51,113 nt of DNA from Gammaproteobacteria bacterium (GTDB taxonomy: Bacteria; Pseudomonadota; Gammaproteobacteria; JACQPQ01), in NCBI GenBank assembly GCA_016207405.1, contig JACQPQ010000025.1:1-51113 (forward strand), read 5' to 3'. Below the pieces are notes generated by a model. That model ran no database searches and was not told where the DNA came from. It saw only the letters and a program-made list of their open reading frames with translations. Both the position numbers and the translations under genes were made by a program. This document shows, piece after piece, positions 41,802-50,141 of the stretch; within the stretch, counting starts at the first letter, position 1, and each line of letters opens with the position of its first letter.

Positions 41802-43910
41802 TCACACCAAACTGTACTTCTCCCGCCCTCCCACCCATCTTCTAATGAGGGGATCTACGGCTCCCGGATACTTAAGAGACAACCATTGGGCCGTTTGTTC
41901 TGCCTTGGGGAGTAAGGCGCGATCTCGAATAAAATCTGCAATTTTGAAGGAAAGCGCGCCGGATTGACGAGTGCCCAACCAATCGCCAGGGCCGCGGAGT
42001 TCGAGATCTTTTTCTGCCAAGGCAAAACCATCTTGACATGCACGAACAGTTTGCAACCTTGCTTTCGCGATTACAGAAAGAGGGGGTTGATAGAGCAGTA
42101 CACAAAAACTTTTTTCGGAGCCGCGCCCGACACGGCCTCGTAATTGATGAAGCTGAGAAAGGCCCAAACGCTCTGAATTCTCGATGACCATTAAACAAGC
42201 ACTCGTCACGTCCACGCCGACTTCAATCACAGTAGTTGCGACGAGTATTTGAAGTTGTTTTGCCTTAAACGCCGTCATAATACGATTGCGTTCATTGCTT
42301 TTAATGCGACTGTGCAAAAGAGCGATGGGCAAATCAGGGAGTTGTCCCGTCAGCATGTGGTAGGCTTTTTCTGCCGCCTGAGCTTGTAATTCTTCAGAAT
42401 CTTCAATGAGTGTGCATATCCAGTACACTTGTTCGCCCTGTGTGCAAACCGTTCGAATGCGTTCAATAACTTCTTGGCGCCTCGCATTGGGTAAAACTAC
42501 CGTTGTAATTGGTTTTCGCCCCGGGGGAGATTCATCCAAAATAGAATGGGAAAGAGACGCATAGGCCACCATGGTTAAACTCCTCGGAATGGGCGTTGCG
42601 GTCATGATCAACTGATGGGGCAAGCGCCCTTGTTGCAGGCCCTTTTGGCGGAGCGCCAATCGTTGATGGACACCAAATCGATGTTGTTCGTCGATAACAA
42701 TGAGTGCTAAATTTTTAAAGCAAACTTCCGGTTGAAAAAGGGCGTGAGTGCCCACCACGATTTGAATTTTGCCACTCTGAAGTTCTTGGAGAATGGTTTT
42801 TTTTTGGGAAAGACTTCCGTGACGGAAGCAGGAAATCTGAACGCCCAAAGGCTCTAACCACGTGGAGAGCACCGCATAATGCTGTTCGGCGAGAATGGCT
42901 AAAGGAGCCATCAGGGCGGCCTGGTAGCCATTTTCGACGGCTTGTAAAAGAGATAAAACCGCAATGAGTGTTTTCCCCGATCCGACATCGCCTTGCAAAA
43001 GGCGAGACATGGGTTTTCCGCTCGCCAAATCGTTTGAGATTTCTAGCGCAACTCTCTCTTGAGCGGCGGTGAGGCGAAAAGGTAAATTTTTGATGAGTAA
43101 AGTTCTTAAGGAGCTTGGATTTTTATGGAGTGAGGGCGCAGCATTTACTCGCTCTTTTTGACGAGTGTTCATAAAACATAACGTATGGGCAACCAGCTCT
43201 TCAAAAGCCAGACGTTGTTGAGAAGGGTGTGTTCCTTGGAGCAAAAGCGATTGATTGGCATTCCGAGGAGGCTGATGGCAAAAATAAAGGGCGTCTCGCA
43301 AAGAAGGGAAGGGGTGTTTGGGAATAGCGAGTGGAGGTAAGTATTCGGGTAAATGAGCAGGGGTTAAAGAGGAAAGCGCTTGGTTGAGAAGTGTTCGTAG
43401 ACGGGCTTGAGAAAGTCCCTGACAAGCCGGATAGAAAGGTGTTAAGCACTGTTCTAAAGGCATGCTCTCTCCGGAGGCAATAATTTTATATTCCGGGTGA
43501 ACGATTTCTAATCCGTAAGGGCCCCATCGCACTTCTCCAAAACAGCGTACGGTAGGAAGAGTTAACAAACGCTCCAGTTGTGTTTTATAAAAGTGGAAAA
43601 AACGAAGGTGTAGTGTGCCGGACTGATCACGCAGTTGGCATATTAAACTTTTCCGTTTACCTTCTTTGCCTTCGACGTGGATGATCTGCCCTTCAACGGT
43701 TACGAAACTTCCTGCGCTTACCGTGCGAATAGGGAAAAGCCGAGTTCTATCCTGATAGTTTCTGGGTAAGTGAAAGAGTAAATCTTGGAGGGTAACAATT
43801 CCGAGTTTATTCAGAGTGTTTGCGGTTATTTTTCCAACCCCTTTGAGTTTTGTGATTGGAGTTTCTTCAGGACGGTCCATTGTGAGCGAGGTGTTTTTCA
43901 GTGATTTCAT
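41802..43910 (-). CDS. recG: ATP-dependent DNA helicase RecG
   Basis: Branch-migration helicase for stalled forks, 702 aa (E. coli 693). It has a wedge/OB domain (LKGVGKITANTLNKLGI, LLFHLPRNYQDRT), then helicase motifs: RLLQGDVGSGKTLIAVL (I), MAPLAILAEQHY (Ia), VIDEQHRFGV (II), TATPIPRSL (III), ATTVIEVGVDV (V) and QLRGRVGRG (VI). ATG 43910 is weakly supported by AGGTG; M11 at 43880 is an alternative. It overlaps the end of hemY by 44 bp. Confidence 0.95.
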   Translation of the reverse strand: MKSLKNTSLTMDRPEETPITKLKGVGKITANTLNKLGIVTLQDLLFHLPRNYQDRTRLFPIRTVSAGSFVTVEGQIIHVEGKEGKRKSLICQLRDQSGTLHLRFFHFYKTQLERLLTLPTVRCFGEVRWGPYGLEIVHPEYKIIASGESMPLEQCLTPFYPACQGLSQARLRTLLNQALSSLTPAHLPEYLPPLAIPKHPFPSLRDALYFCHQPPRNANQSLLLQGTHPSQQRLAFEELVAHTLCFMNTRQKERVNAAPSLHKNPSSLRTLLIKNLPFRLTAAQERVALEISNDLASGKPMSRLLQGDVGSGKTLIAVLSLLQAVENGYQAALMAPLAILAEQHYAVLSTWLEPLGVQISCFRHGSLSQKKTILQELQSGKIQIVVGTHALFQPEVCFKNLALIVIDEQHRFGVHQRLALRQKGLQQGRLPHQLIMTATPIPRSLTMVAYASLSHSILDESPPGRKPITTVVLPNARRQEVIERIRTVCTQGEQVYWICTLIEDSEELQAQAAEKAYHMLTGQLPDLPIALLHSRIKSNERNRIMTAFKAKQLQILVATTVIEVGVDVTSACLMVIENSERLGLSQLHQLRGRVGRGSEKSFCVLLYQPPLSVIAKARLQTVRACQDGFALAEKDLELRGPGDWLGTRQSGALSFKIADFIRDRALLPKAEQTAQWLSLKYPGAVDPLIRRWVGGREKYSLV

Positions 43911-44478
43911 GCACCTTTTTTTGGAAAGCGGAAGGGACTTCTCCTACACGGACTTGTTGTAAAGAGCGCCTCGCATCAAAGGTTTCACCATTGGCATACT
44001 GACACTTGGCCAGGAATAGATAAAGCGTCGATTTTAAAAAAGGATATTCTGTGACGAGCGCTTGAAAATAATGCTCTTGTTGTTCAGAGTCCTTTTTCTG
44101 ATAGGCCGCATATAAATGCCCGAGGTGAGCAAAAAAGCTTAAATCGGGTGGGTGATTATTGAATAGGGAGATGGCCTTTTCCCACTCTTCTGCCACCAGG
44201 CGTGCAAACCCTTGGAGTAATCGATATTGAGCTGCTTTATTCCGTTTTTCAGTTCTCCAGGCGTGAAATGAAGTTTTGAGTGCACGGACCGCCTTGACGC
44301 CCTTTCCTAAAAGGACAGTGAGTAACCCTGTTGCTACAATGCCGCCCAAGGTAATCCACACCGGTACTTGGAGCAGCCATTTTCCATACGATATAGAAAG
44401 TACGCTGTGTTCTTTGTAGAGCAAGAAAGTTGCAACTCCTATGACAACCAGAAAGAGAAGAAAGAGTATTCGTTTCAT
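43867..44478 (-). CDS. hemY: HemY-like membrane protein, short form
   Basis: 203-aa inner-membrane protein with two N-terminal transmembrane segments (LFLLFLVVIGVATFLLY and ITLGGIVATGLLTVLL), a basic loop and a few TPR-like helices. Position after hemD-hemX and the N-terminal layout match HemY, but E. coli HemY has about 400 aa. The C-terminal TPR half is therefore missing or the family is shorter in this lineage. The next gene, recG, starts inside its end. HemY's biochemical role is unclear even in E. coli. Confidence 0.72.
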   Translation of the reverse strand: MKRILFLLFLVVIGVATFLLYKEHSVLSISYGKWLLQVPVWITLGGIVATGLLTVLLGKGVKAVRALKTSFHAWRTEKRNKAAQYRLLQGFARLVAEEWEKAISLFNNHPPDLSFFAHLGHLYAAYQKKDSEQQEHYFQALVTEYPFLKSTLYLFLAKCQYANGETFDARRSLQQVRVGEVPSAFQKKVHEITEKHLAHNGPS

Positions 44479-44506
44479 AGTGAACCACCCATCAGTGAGA
44501 GATTAC

Positions 44507-46246
44507 TCATAGTGCCTTTTGCTGGTTAAGAATAGCGGTTGCAAGGAGTGCAGTAAGGGGGGAAAGATCGGGAACCGCTGGCATCACCCAACCATTCAGT
44601 TTTTGGAGTTGTTCTAAAACGGCTGCAACGGGTGGGGTTTTTTCTTGGAAGTATGTTCGTAGCCATTCCTCACATCGGGTGAGCTCGGCTTGATAAGCAA
44701 GGTCATCACGTCTTAAAAATGCTAACTTGGCCTGCTCTACCCGGTTAACCAGCGTGTAAACTGCAAGCTCAAAAGAAGGAGAAGCGATAATTTTCTCGTC
44801 CATTTTTCTGATTTGAATACTCGCTTTGATTTGCTTCCACCAGGATGCGAGGAGGCGCCTCCATTGTGGTAAATCGTCTTCGGGTTGTTCTGATCTGGGT
44901 GAAGGCGCGGGAAGAAGGATGTGTGACTGAAAACTTTGTTCTGGAAGTTGCTCAATGTATTGAATGAGGCTATTTAAAAGGGGGATCACCTCAGGAATTT
45001 CTTCTTTAAACTTTTTAACTTCTTGGAGTTTGTTTTCTACCTCTTGATGAATGAAGTAAAGATCAGGTTCTTTCGTGTTCAGGAGGAGTGCATCCAACTC
45101 TGCGAGTAGAAGTTCTGCCGTTTTAAAATCCTGCTCATAGAACAATTTACGGTGGGCGATTCGAGAAAGGTAAGCGGCTTCTCCCAACTGCCAAACTAAG
45201 CGTTGCTTGGGCGGAACCAAGGAAAAAAAGGAAGGTTCGCCTTCTAAGACATCGATTCTATTTCGAAGCGCGCCTTGTTGTTCATCCAGGGCCCGTGTTT
45301 TTTCTTTAAGCGTAGCCAACTCGGTTTGGGCTGTGGACTGATATTCTAAAAGGGGATGAGTTTTTGTGATAAGCGCTTGGTTTAAGCGAGTGGTTTGATA
45401 ATAGGACAAACCAATGGCCGCTCCGCCAAGCATGAAAGATAAAAAGAGCAAAAATCCTATCCACGCGATTCCTTTATTCATTTCGAGTTTCCCTAATCCA
45501 TTTCTACCATACCATTTTTGCAATGCCGAGAGACAAGCCAAGGGTTCTATTTGCTCTGAACAAACGACGTTCTGAAATCCCCATTCACAAGCGATAGTTT
45601 GCATTCGCTGGCTGATAACAACAAGTGGAATTTTTTGAAGCGATTTTCGAAGGTTAGTGGGCGTTAGGTGATACAGATTTTTAAGAAGCTCTCCACTCGT
45701 TGTAAAAATCGCATCAGGAGTATGGCAAGACCACATTCTCGTTATTTCTTGATGCGATAGGGTAGGGACCTTACGGACATAAGTTTCAACATATTCTACG
45801 ATTCCTCCCCGCTCTCGTAAAATTTTTTTGAGCCATTCACGTCCTTCACTTCCCCGAAAGATAAGAATTTTTTTGCCTTGTATTTGTTGAAGTTCAGGAA
45901 GATCTAACAAGGCTTCGCTATGCGTTTCTTTTTTAGGATAACTGAACTCTGAAATGCCACAGGCTTTTAAAGCCTCTGCAGTTGCTTCTCCTATGGCAAA
46001 CCATTTCAGGGCTGCTGGAGCTTTTACCAGTAAAGACGCAACTGCTTGAACAGCATGCTTACTCACAAAGATAGCGAGATCGGTCGTCGCCAATTGGGCA
46101 ATGGCATGTTTCAATTCTTCACGTTTGGGCGTAGGGGTGATCTCAATTGTCGGAATTGAAATGGCTCGTGCCCCTGTCTTTTGAATAACTTTACACCAGG
46201 CTTCTCCTTCTGGGTTAGGGCGAGTCACCCAAATCGTTAGGGACAT
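44507..46246 (-). CDS. hemD: Fused uroporphyrinogen-III synthase (HemD) - HemX membrane protein
   Basis: 579-aa two-domain protein. Residues 1-245 are HemD (VTRPNPEGEAWCKVIQ, FVSKHAVQAV, FAIGEATAEAL, ILIFRGSEGREWL, DAIFTTSGEL). This domain closes hydroxymethylbilane with D-ring inversion. A transmembrane helix (258-283) and a coiled coil (about 300-335, ELATLKEKTRALDEQQGALR) with the HemX domain follow. The fusion anchors the synthase to the inner membrane. M256 (MNKGIAWIGF) is where a separate HemX would begin, but no strong SD precedes it. Such fusions are known in some gammaproteobacteria. It overlaps hemC by 10 bp. Confidence 0.92.
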   Translation of the reverse strand: MSLTIWVTRPNPEGEAWCKVIQKTGARAISIPTIEITPTPKREELKHAIAQLATTDLAIFVSKHAVQAVASLLVKAPAALKWFAIGEATAEALKACGISEFSYPKKETHSEALLDLPELQQIQGKKILIFRGSEGREWLKKILRERGGIVEYVETYVRKVPTLSHQEITRMWSCHTPDAIFTTSGELLKNLYHLTPTNLRKSLQKIPLVVISQRMQTIACEWGFQNVVCSEQIEPLACLSALQKWYGRNGLGKLEMNKGIAWIGFLLFLSFMLGGAAIGLSYYQTTRLNQALITKTHPLLEYQSTAQTELATLKEKTRALDEQQGALRNRIDVLEGEPSFFSLVPPKQRLVWQLGEAAYLSRIAHRKLFYEQDFKTAELLLAELDALLLNTKEPDLYFIHQEVENKLQEVKKFKEEIPEVIPLLNSLIQYIEQLPEQSFQSHILLPAPSPRSEQPEDDLPQWRRLLASWWKQIKASIQIRKMDEKIIASPSFELAVYTLVNRVEQAKLAFLRRDDLAYQAELTRCEEWLRTYFQEKTPPVAAVLEQLQKLNGWVMPAVPDLSPLTALLATAILNQQKAL

Positions 46247-47151
46247 AAAAGAGCGCGTGCACCTTGTTGAAGGAGATCTTCGGCGACTGCTCGGCCAAGT
46301 TCTTCTGCTTCTGTTGTCGTCGGGATCTCTTTCGTTTTTAATTTTCTTTCGGCTTGCAAATGGCCAATACCTCCCTTCAGGCAGAAGGTTTTGTTTTCAA
46401 AAAAAGCGAAAGCAGCCAAAGGAACCTGGCATCCACCGCCTAAATGGCGGCTTAAGCTTCGTTCTGCAAGTATCGAACAAGCACTTTTAGGATCCTGTAA
46501 TGGAGTGATCAGCGTTTGGGTTTTGATGTCGTCCGCTCTACATTCTATTCCAATTGCGCCTTGTCCGGGTGCAGGTAAAAGGATATTGAGTGGAATGAGT
46601 TGAATGGGATAATCGTTTTCTATTCCGAGGCGCTTTAATCCAGCATAGGCTAATATCAGCGCGTCACAAGTACCTTTTTGAAGTTTTAAGAGACGAGTTC
46701 CTACGTTTCCGTGAAGTGAAATAAAAGTGAGATCGGAGCGATAGGATTTTAATTGAGACTGGCGGCGTAAACTGGATGTCCCGATACGCGTATTGGGTGG
46801 ACACGCTTCTATAGACGGGTAACGGTGCGAAACATAAACATCTCGTGGATCTTCCCTTGCGAGAATGACCGCAAGCTTTAAATCAGAAGGTAAGTCACCT
46901 GGCAAGTCTTTAACCGAGTGAACCGCAATATCCGCTTTCTTCTTTAAAAGTGCGCCTTCGAGTTCTTTCGTAAAGAGTCCTTTGCCACTTTCTTCCGCGT
47001 AACGGGGGGCTAATTTTTTGTCGCCTTGAGTTTGTATAGGGACGAGAGTGATAGCAAGTTTAGGATAAAAATTTTTGAGTGCTTGGGCCACAAACTGGGT
47101 TTGCCATAGCGCAAGGGGGCTTCGACGGGTTGCAATGCGAAGAGAATTCAT
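46237..47151 (-). CDS. hemC: Porphobilinogen deaminase (hydroxymethylbilane synthase)
   Basis: Cytosolic enzyme polymerising four porphobilinogens, 304 aa. Motifs are RIATRRSPLALWQ, IQTQGDKK, GKGLFTKELEGALL, DIAVHSVKDLP, IGTSSLRRQSQL, LHGNVGTRL, LPAPGQGAIGIE and HLGGGCQVPLAAF, where the Cys carries the dipyrromethane cofactor. First gene of the hemC-hemDX-hemY-recG run. No SD is seen before the ATG. Confidence 0.96.
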   Translation of the reverse strand: MNSLRIATRRSPLALWQTQFVAQALKNFYPKLAITLVPIQTQGDKKLAPRYAEESGKGLFTKELEGALLKKKADIAVHSVKDLPGDLPSDLKLAVILAREDPRDVYVSHRYPSIEACPPNTRIGTSSLRRQSQLKSYRSDLTFISLHGNVGTRLLKLQKGTCDALILAYAGLKRLGIENDYPIQLIPLNILLPAPGQGAIGIECRADDIKTQTLITPLQDPKSACSILAERSLSRHLGGGCQVPLAAFAFFENKTFCLKGGIGHLQAERKLKTKEIPTTTEAEELGRAVAEDLLQQGARALLCP

Positions 47152-47216
47152 GTTCTATTTCGTTAGAATACATTATTATAAACTTATAGATAGGATGTAA
47201 CAGGGTTTTAGTCTTT

Positions 47217-47308
47217 TTCAATTATAAAAAAAGGAGAAACATATGTTCAAAAAACACACTGGAAAAGTGGTTGGGATTATTATGGGGTGGGCTTTAGGGA
47301 GGATCTAA
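47217..47308 (+). pseudogene. Truncated duplicate of the 5' end of the exported-protein gene at 48257
   Basis: SD and first 18 codons (54 bp) are identical to 48257-48310; upstream AT-rich bases also match with a small length change. After WAL the copies diverge and this one stops at once (GRI, TAA at 47306-47308), giving a 21-residue signal-like peptide MFKKHTGKVVGIIMGWALGR. The two copies bracket the BrnT/BrnA module. Confidence 0.85.
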
Positions 47309-47422
47309 CCGCCAATTTATTAAACTCGCGCTAGCATGAACGAATTACCCCATTTTCAGGCTCATGTTGTATTGGAATAGACTAATAATTAACATATTTA
47401 TGTTTTGTATTTACAATTAATT

Positions 47423-47716
47423 ATGAGATTTGAGTGGAATGAGATAAAAAGGATTTCTAATTTAGACAAACACGATATGGATTTTGTCGATGCTGCCGAG
47501 ATGTTTGAAGGCCCAATGCTTGTCCGGCAAGACACGCGAAAAACTTATGGAGAGGAACGTTTTATAGGATTTGGGTTTATTCAAAAAAGGCTGATGGCTG
47601 TGGTTTATGCATCCAGAAAACCAGACATTATTCGCATTATCTCTTTGAGAAAGGCAAACAAACGTGAACAAGAACGCTTTAAAAATGAAATCGAAGACAA
47701 ACTGGAAAAAGATTGA
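47423..47716 (+). CDS. brnT: BrnT family toxin (DUF497)
   Basis: Predicted ribonuclease toxin of 97 aa with a RelE-like fold. The sequence is typical: MRFEWNEIKRISNLDKHDMD, FVDAAEMFEGPML, DTRKTYGEERFIGFGFI, LMAVVYASRKPDIIRIISLR and KANKREQERF. ATG 47423 is used; an in-frame TTG at 47405 gives a nonhomologous extension. It overlaps brnA by 32 bp, the usual toxin-first order. The preceding 114 bp are AT-rich and presumably hold the autoregulated promoter. Confidence 0.9.
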   Translation: MRFEWNEIKRISNLDKHDMDFVDAAEMFEGPMLVRQDTRKTYGEERFIGFGFIQKRLMAVVYASRKPDIIRIISLRKANKREQERFKNEIEDKLEKD

Positions 47717-47948
47717 CGCCAAACGGGATAAAGATATTGATTATTCTGATATCCCAGAACAAGGCGGTGATTTTTTCAAAAAAGCCGTGTTAAAAATGCC
47801 ACAAAAGAAAACCATCATTACTATTCGCATAGAAAATGACGTTCTTGAATGGTTTAAGTCCCAAGGACGTGGATATCAAACAAGGATTGGGGCACTGCTT
47901 CGCGCCTACAAGGAAGCGCACAGCCGAACATCGCACCACAGAGCTTGA
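47685..47948 (+). CDS. brnA: BrnA family antitoxin
   Basis: 87-aa antitoxin. An N-terminal toxin-binding part (TNWKKIDAKRDKDIDYSDIP) is followed by a ribbon-helix-helix DNA-binding domain (KKTIITIRIENDVLEWFKSQ, GRGYQTRIGALLRAYKEAH). It should neutralise BrnT and repress the operon. Both proteins look complete, so the module may be active. Start ATG 47685 rather than the in-frame GTG at 47664. Confidence 0.9.
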   Translation: MKSKTNWKKIDAKRDKDIDYSDIPEQGGDFFKKAVLKMPQKKTIITIRIENDVLEWFKSQGRGYQTRIGALLRAYKEAHSRTSHHRA

Positions 47949-48028
47949 AATTGAAATGCTGGCAAGTCTCATTCCCAGGCGAAAAGTTTTCGGCGAAATC
48001 TTAGAGAGTAGGTCGTAAATGGCAAAGT

Positions 48029-48106
48029 AGAGGGGATCTTCTTATCAGATAAAGGACTCGCAGTGCCAGCAGCTCTGTAACCAAATAAGTAGAGTGCAAC
48101 TACGCC
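48029..48106 (-). pseudogene. Remnant of a MNT-type nucleotidyltransferase
   Basis: The minus frame reads VVALYLFGYRAAGTASPLSD and KKI, close to the nucleotidyltransferase core (LFGS-x-ARG-x-A-x-P-x-SD-x-D). The key Ser is Tyr and the second Asp is Lys; no full domain surrounds it. It is probably a decayed MntA-like antitoxin fragment inside the 308-bp gap 47949-48256, which otherwise holds nothing recognisable. Confidence 0.45.
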
Positions 48107-48256
48107 TTGTGTTTTAAGTTTTCTTTTGTGTTGTGGCTTTAGAGGTTTAGGGCTTAACATGAGGGTATTGAAAACGACTTAGGTGGGTGTTGTTAATGCG
48201 ATTTCACCGTGGGTTATAGGGTTGAGTGTCACTTTCAATTATTAAAGGAGAAACAT

Positions 48257-48877
48257 ATGTTCAAAAAACACACTGGAAAAGTGGTTGGGATTATTATGGG
48301 GTGGGCTTTATTGTTTGGGAATAGCATGGGGGGGCCATGGTATCAGTCGGAAGCGCGTTCAAACGGAATGGTAAGTCGGCTCAGCACTGATCCAGAGATG
48401 CAGTCCCAACGCGCATTTGAAAATTTTAATTTTGAAACAGTGGAAAGGCATGGAAGCCGCGAGACAGGCGCAATTGCGCTGAAATCGCAATATGTCATTC
48501 GTGTATGCCATCCGAACGCGGCAGGAAATTATTGTGAATTTACGGCAAATTTTGCGAGCAAAAGGCATACAAAAATGGATACATATCCTGTCACCTTCCA
48601 TGATATTTATCACACGTTTAAGTTGAAAACATTTCCCGAGAATTCCATAAAATCATTGGGGGAATTTTGCGAGCGTTATGACCGCACTCAACTGAGAAGC
48701 ATTCTTAGCTTCACATTGACAAAAGATACTAAACTCGAAGAACCCGACGCGATACTTGAGCGCAATTTTATTCCCGTAGATCCTGATTTAGGTTTACAGA
48801 TTTCTGAAAAACTAAGACGGGTTTCTCCTGAAGAGGCGAGCTGTCCGCAGTTTCTTAATGAGGAGCCAAGACGATAA
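48257..48877 (+). CDS. Exported protein of unknown function
   Basis: 206-aa protein with a short basic N-terminus and hydrophobic segment (KVVGIIMGWALLFGNSMGGP) that acts as a signal sequence or anchor. Four Cys in the mature part (RVCHP, YCEFT, FCERY, SCPQF) suggest disulfides outside the cytoplasm. I do not recognise a domain. AAAGGAG precedes the ATG at 48257 by 6 bp; an upstream in-frame start lacks an SD. Its 5' end is duplicated at 47217. The stop TAA overlaps ATA, the possible start of the PP-loop gene. Confidence 0.7.
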   Translation: MFKKHTGKVVGIIMGWALLFGNSMGGPWYQSEARSNGMVSRLSTDPEMQSQRAFENFNFETVERHGSRETGAIALKSQYVIRVCHPNAAGNYCEFTANFASKRHTKMDTYPVTFHDIYHTFKLKTFPENSIKSLGEFCERYDRTQLRSILSFTLTKDTKLEEPDAILERNFIPVDPDLGLQISEKLRRVSPEEASCPQFLNEEPRR

Positions 48878-48897
48878 CCACTCATCCAGTAAAAGCA

Positions 48898-49920
48898 GTG
48901 GCCCTTATCTCTGGCGGTTTAGATTCCATGTTGGCTGCAAAGTTAATACTCGAGCAGGGCATTGTCGTTGAAGGGCTTAATTTTTTTACTGGGTTTTGTG
49001 TAGAAGGGCACACGCATGCGATTCGTCGTCAGAGGGCAGGGAGACTCAAGCGAAATAACGCGCTGTGGGTTGCAGAACAATTAGGCATCAAGCTACACAT
49101 TATTGATGTTGTGGAAGAATATAAAACGGTTGTTTTAAATCCAAAACATGGGTATGGGGCACATCTGAATCCCTGTCTTGACTGTAAAGTATTTATGGTC
49201 AAGAAAGCCAAGAATTGGATGGAGCAGCATGGATTTGATTTTATTGTAACCGGAGAGGTTGTTGGGCAAAGGCCCATGTCCCAAAGGAAAGAAACTATGC
49301 CTATTGTGGCAAAGGAGTCGGGTGCTGACGATAGGCTTCTTCGGCCTCTATGTGCAGAGCATTTGCCGAAAACTTTGCCAGAACGAGAAGGGTGGGTAGA
49401 CCGGAGCAAACTCCCTGGTTTTTCAGGGCGTGGACGAAAGCCCCAAATTGAACTGGCGCATAGCTTTGGGTTTAAGGAATACAGTCAGCCTGCAGGCGGG
49501 TGTTGTTTTTTAACGAATGAACACTATACGACAAAGTTATTAGATTTGTGGAACCATAAGGGCAAGCGGGATTACGAACTCGATGACATTATGTTACTTA
49601 AAGTAGGGAGACACTTAAGGCCCCGGCCTCATTTTAAAATGATCATAGGACGGGAAGAAGGCGAAAATAATTTTTTACAAGGCTATCGAGACCGTTTTAC
49701 CCATTGTTATCCTTTGTCCCATAAGGGGCCTTTTGCTTTAGTGGCAGGAGAAATCAGCGAGGAAGACGTCGCTTTAGCTGCCGGTGTGACGGCTCGGTAT
49801 TCGGATGCAAAAGCAGAAGAAAGGGTAGAGGTTCACGTGGCGCATTTGGATGGCCGTTCAGCTTCTTCCGTCGTCAAGCCTTTATTGCCTGAAGATATTC
49901 TGCCCAGTTGGTATGTTTAA
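48898..49920 (+). CDS. PP-loop ATPase, MnmA/ThiI-like tRNA-thiolation family
   Basis: ATP-pyrophosphatase-type protein of 340 aa from GTG 48898. It has the PP-loop SGGLDSMLAA at the N-terminus, a CxxC pair (NPCLDCKVFM, C93/C96), a second Cys pair (GGCCFLTNE, C202/C203) and a C-terminal segment like NFACT-R (LKVGRHLRPRP, IIGREEGENNFL). It probably adenylates a tRNA base for sulfur transfer. The adjacent TusA-like gene would be a sulfur donor. The GTG has no SD, and the beta-1 strand would be cut short. AGGAG at 48861 is 8 bp before ATA 48874, in frame, which adds ITTHPVKA; that AUA may be the true start. Confidence 0.8.
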   Translation: MALISGGLDSMLAAKLILEQGIVVEGLNFFTGFCVEGHTHAIRRQRAGRLKRNNALWVAEQLGIKLHIIDVVEEYKTVVLNPKHGYGAHLNPCLDCKVFMVKKAKNWMEQHGFDFIVTGEVVGQRPMSQRKETMPIVAKESGADDRLLRPLCAEHLPKTLPEREGWVDRSKLPGFSGRGRKPQIELAHSFGFKEYSQPAGGCCFLTNEHYTTKLLDLWNHKGKRDYELDDIMLLKVGRHLRPRPHFKMIIGREEGENNFLQGYRDRFTHCYPLSHKGPFALVAGEISEEDVALAAGVTARYSDAKAEERVEVHVAHLDGRSASSVVKPLLPEDILPSWYV

Positions 49921-50141
49921 TGAAAAAAAATATTGATGCGCGCCATTTACTGTGTCCTTTGCCGGTGATTCGGCTTGCAGAGACAATTTCTACGTGTCAG
50001 CCCAAAGATGAAATTGAAATGCTCTGTAATGATCCAGGGGTATTGCAAGACATTCCAGCCTGGTGTCGGGTGCACGGGCATAGAATAACGGCCATTGAAC
50101 AAAATCCCCTTCCTATTCGAATCACTGTTTTAGTTGCATGA
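49920..50141 (+). CDS. TusA-like sulfur-carrier protein
   Basis: 73-aa TusA/SirA-fold protein. Near the N-terminus is the persulfide motif ARHLLCPLPVIRL (CPxP, Cys as sulfur carrier), then DEIEMLCNDPGVLQDIPAWC, as in other family members. It starts in a TAATG overlap with the PP-loop gene and ends in an ATGA overlap with queE, so all three are coupled. It most likely delivers sulfur to the neighbouring PP-loop enzyme; this is inference from fold and position. Confidence 0.88.
   Translation: MKKNIDARHLLCPLPVIRLAETISTCQPKDEIEMLCNDPGVLQDIPAWCRVHGHRITAIEQNPLPIRITVLVA

Noticed and set aside
47836-48018. 60-codon plus-strand frame overlapping brnA
   Set aside because: It is a shifted reading of the brnA end with no SD and no recognisable protein.
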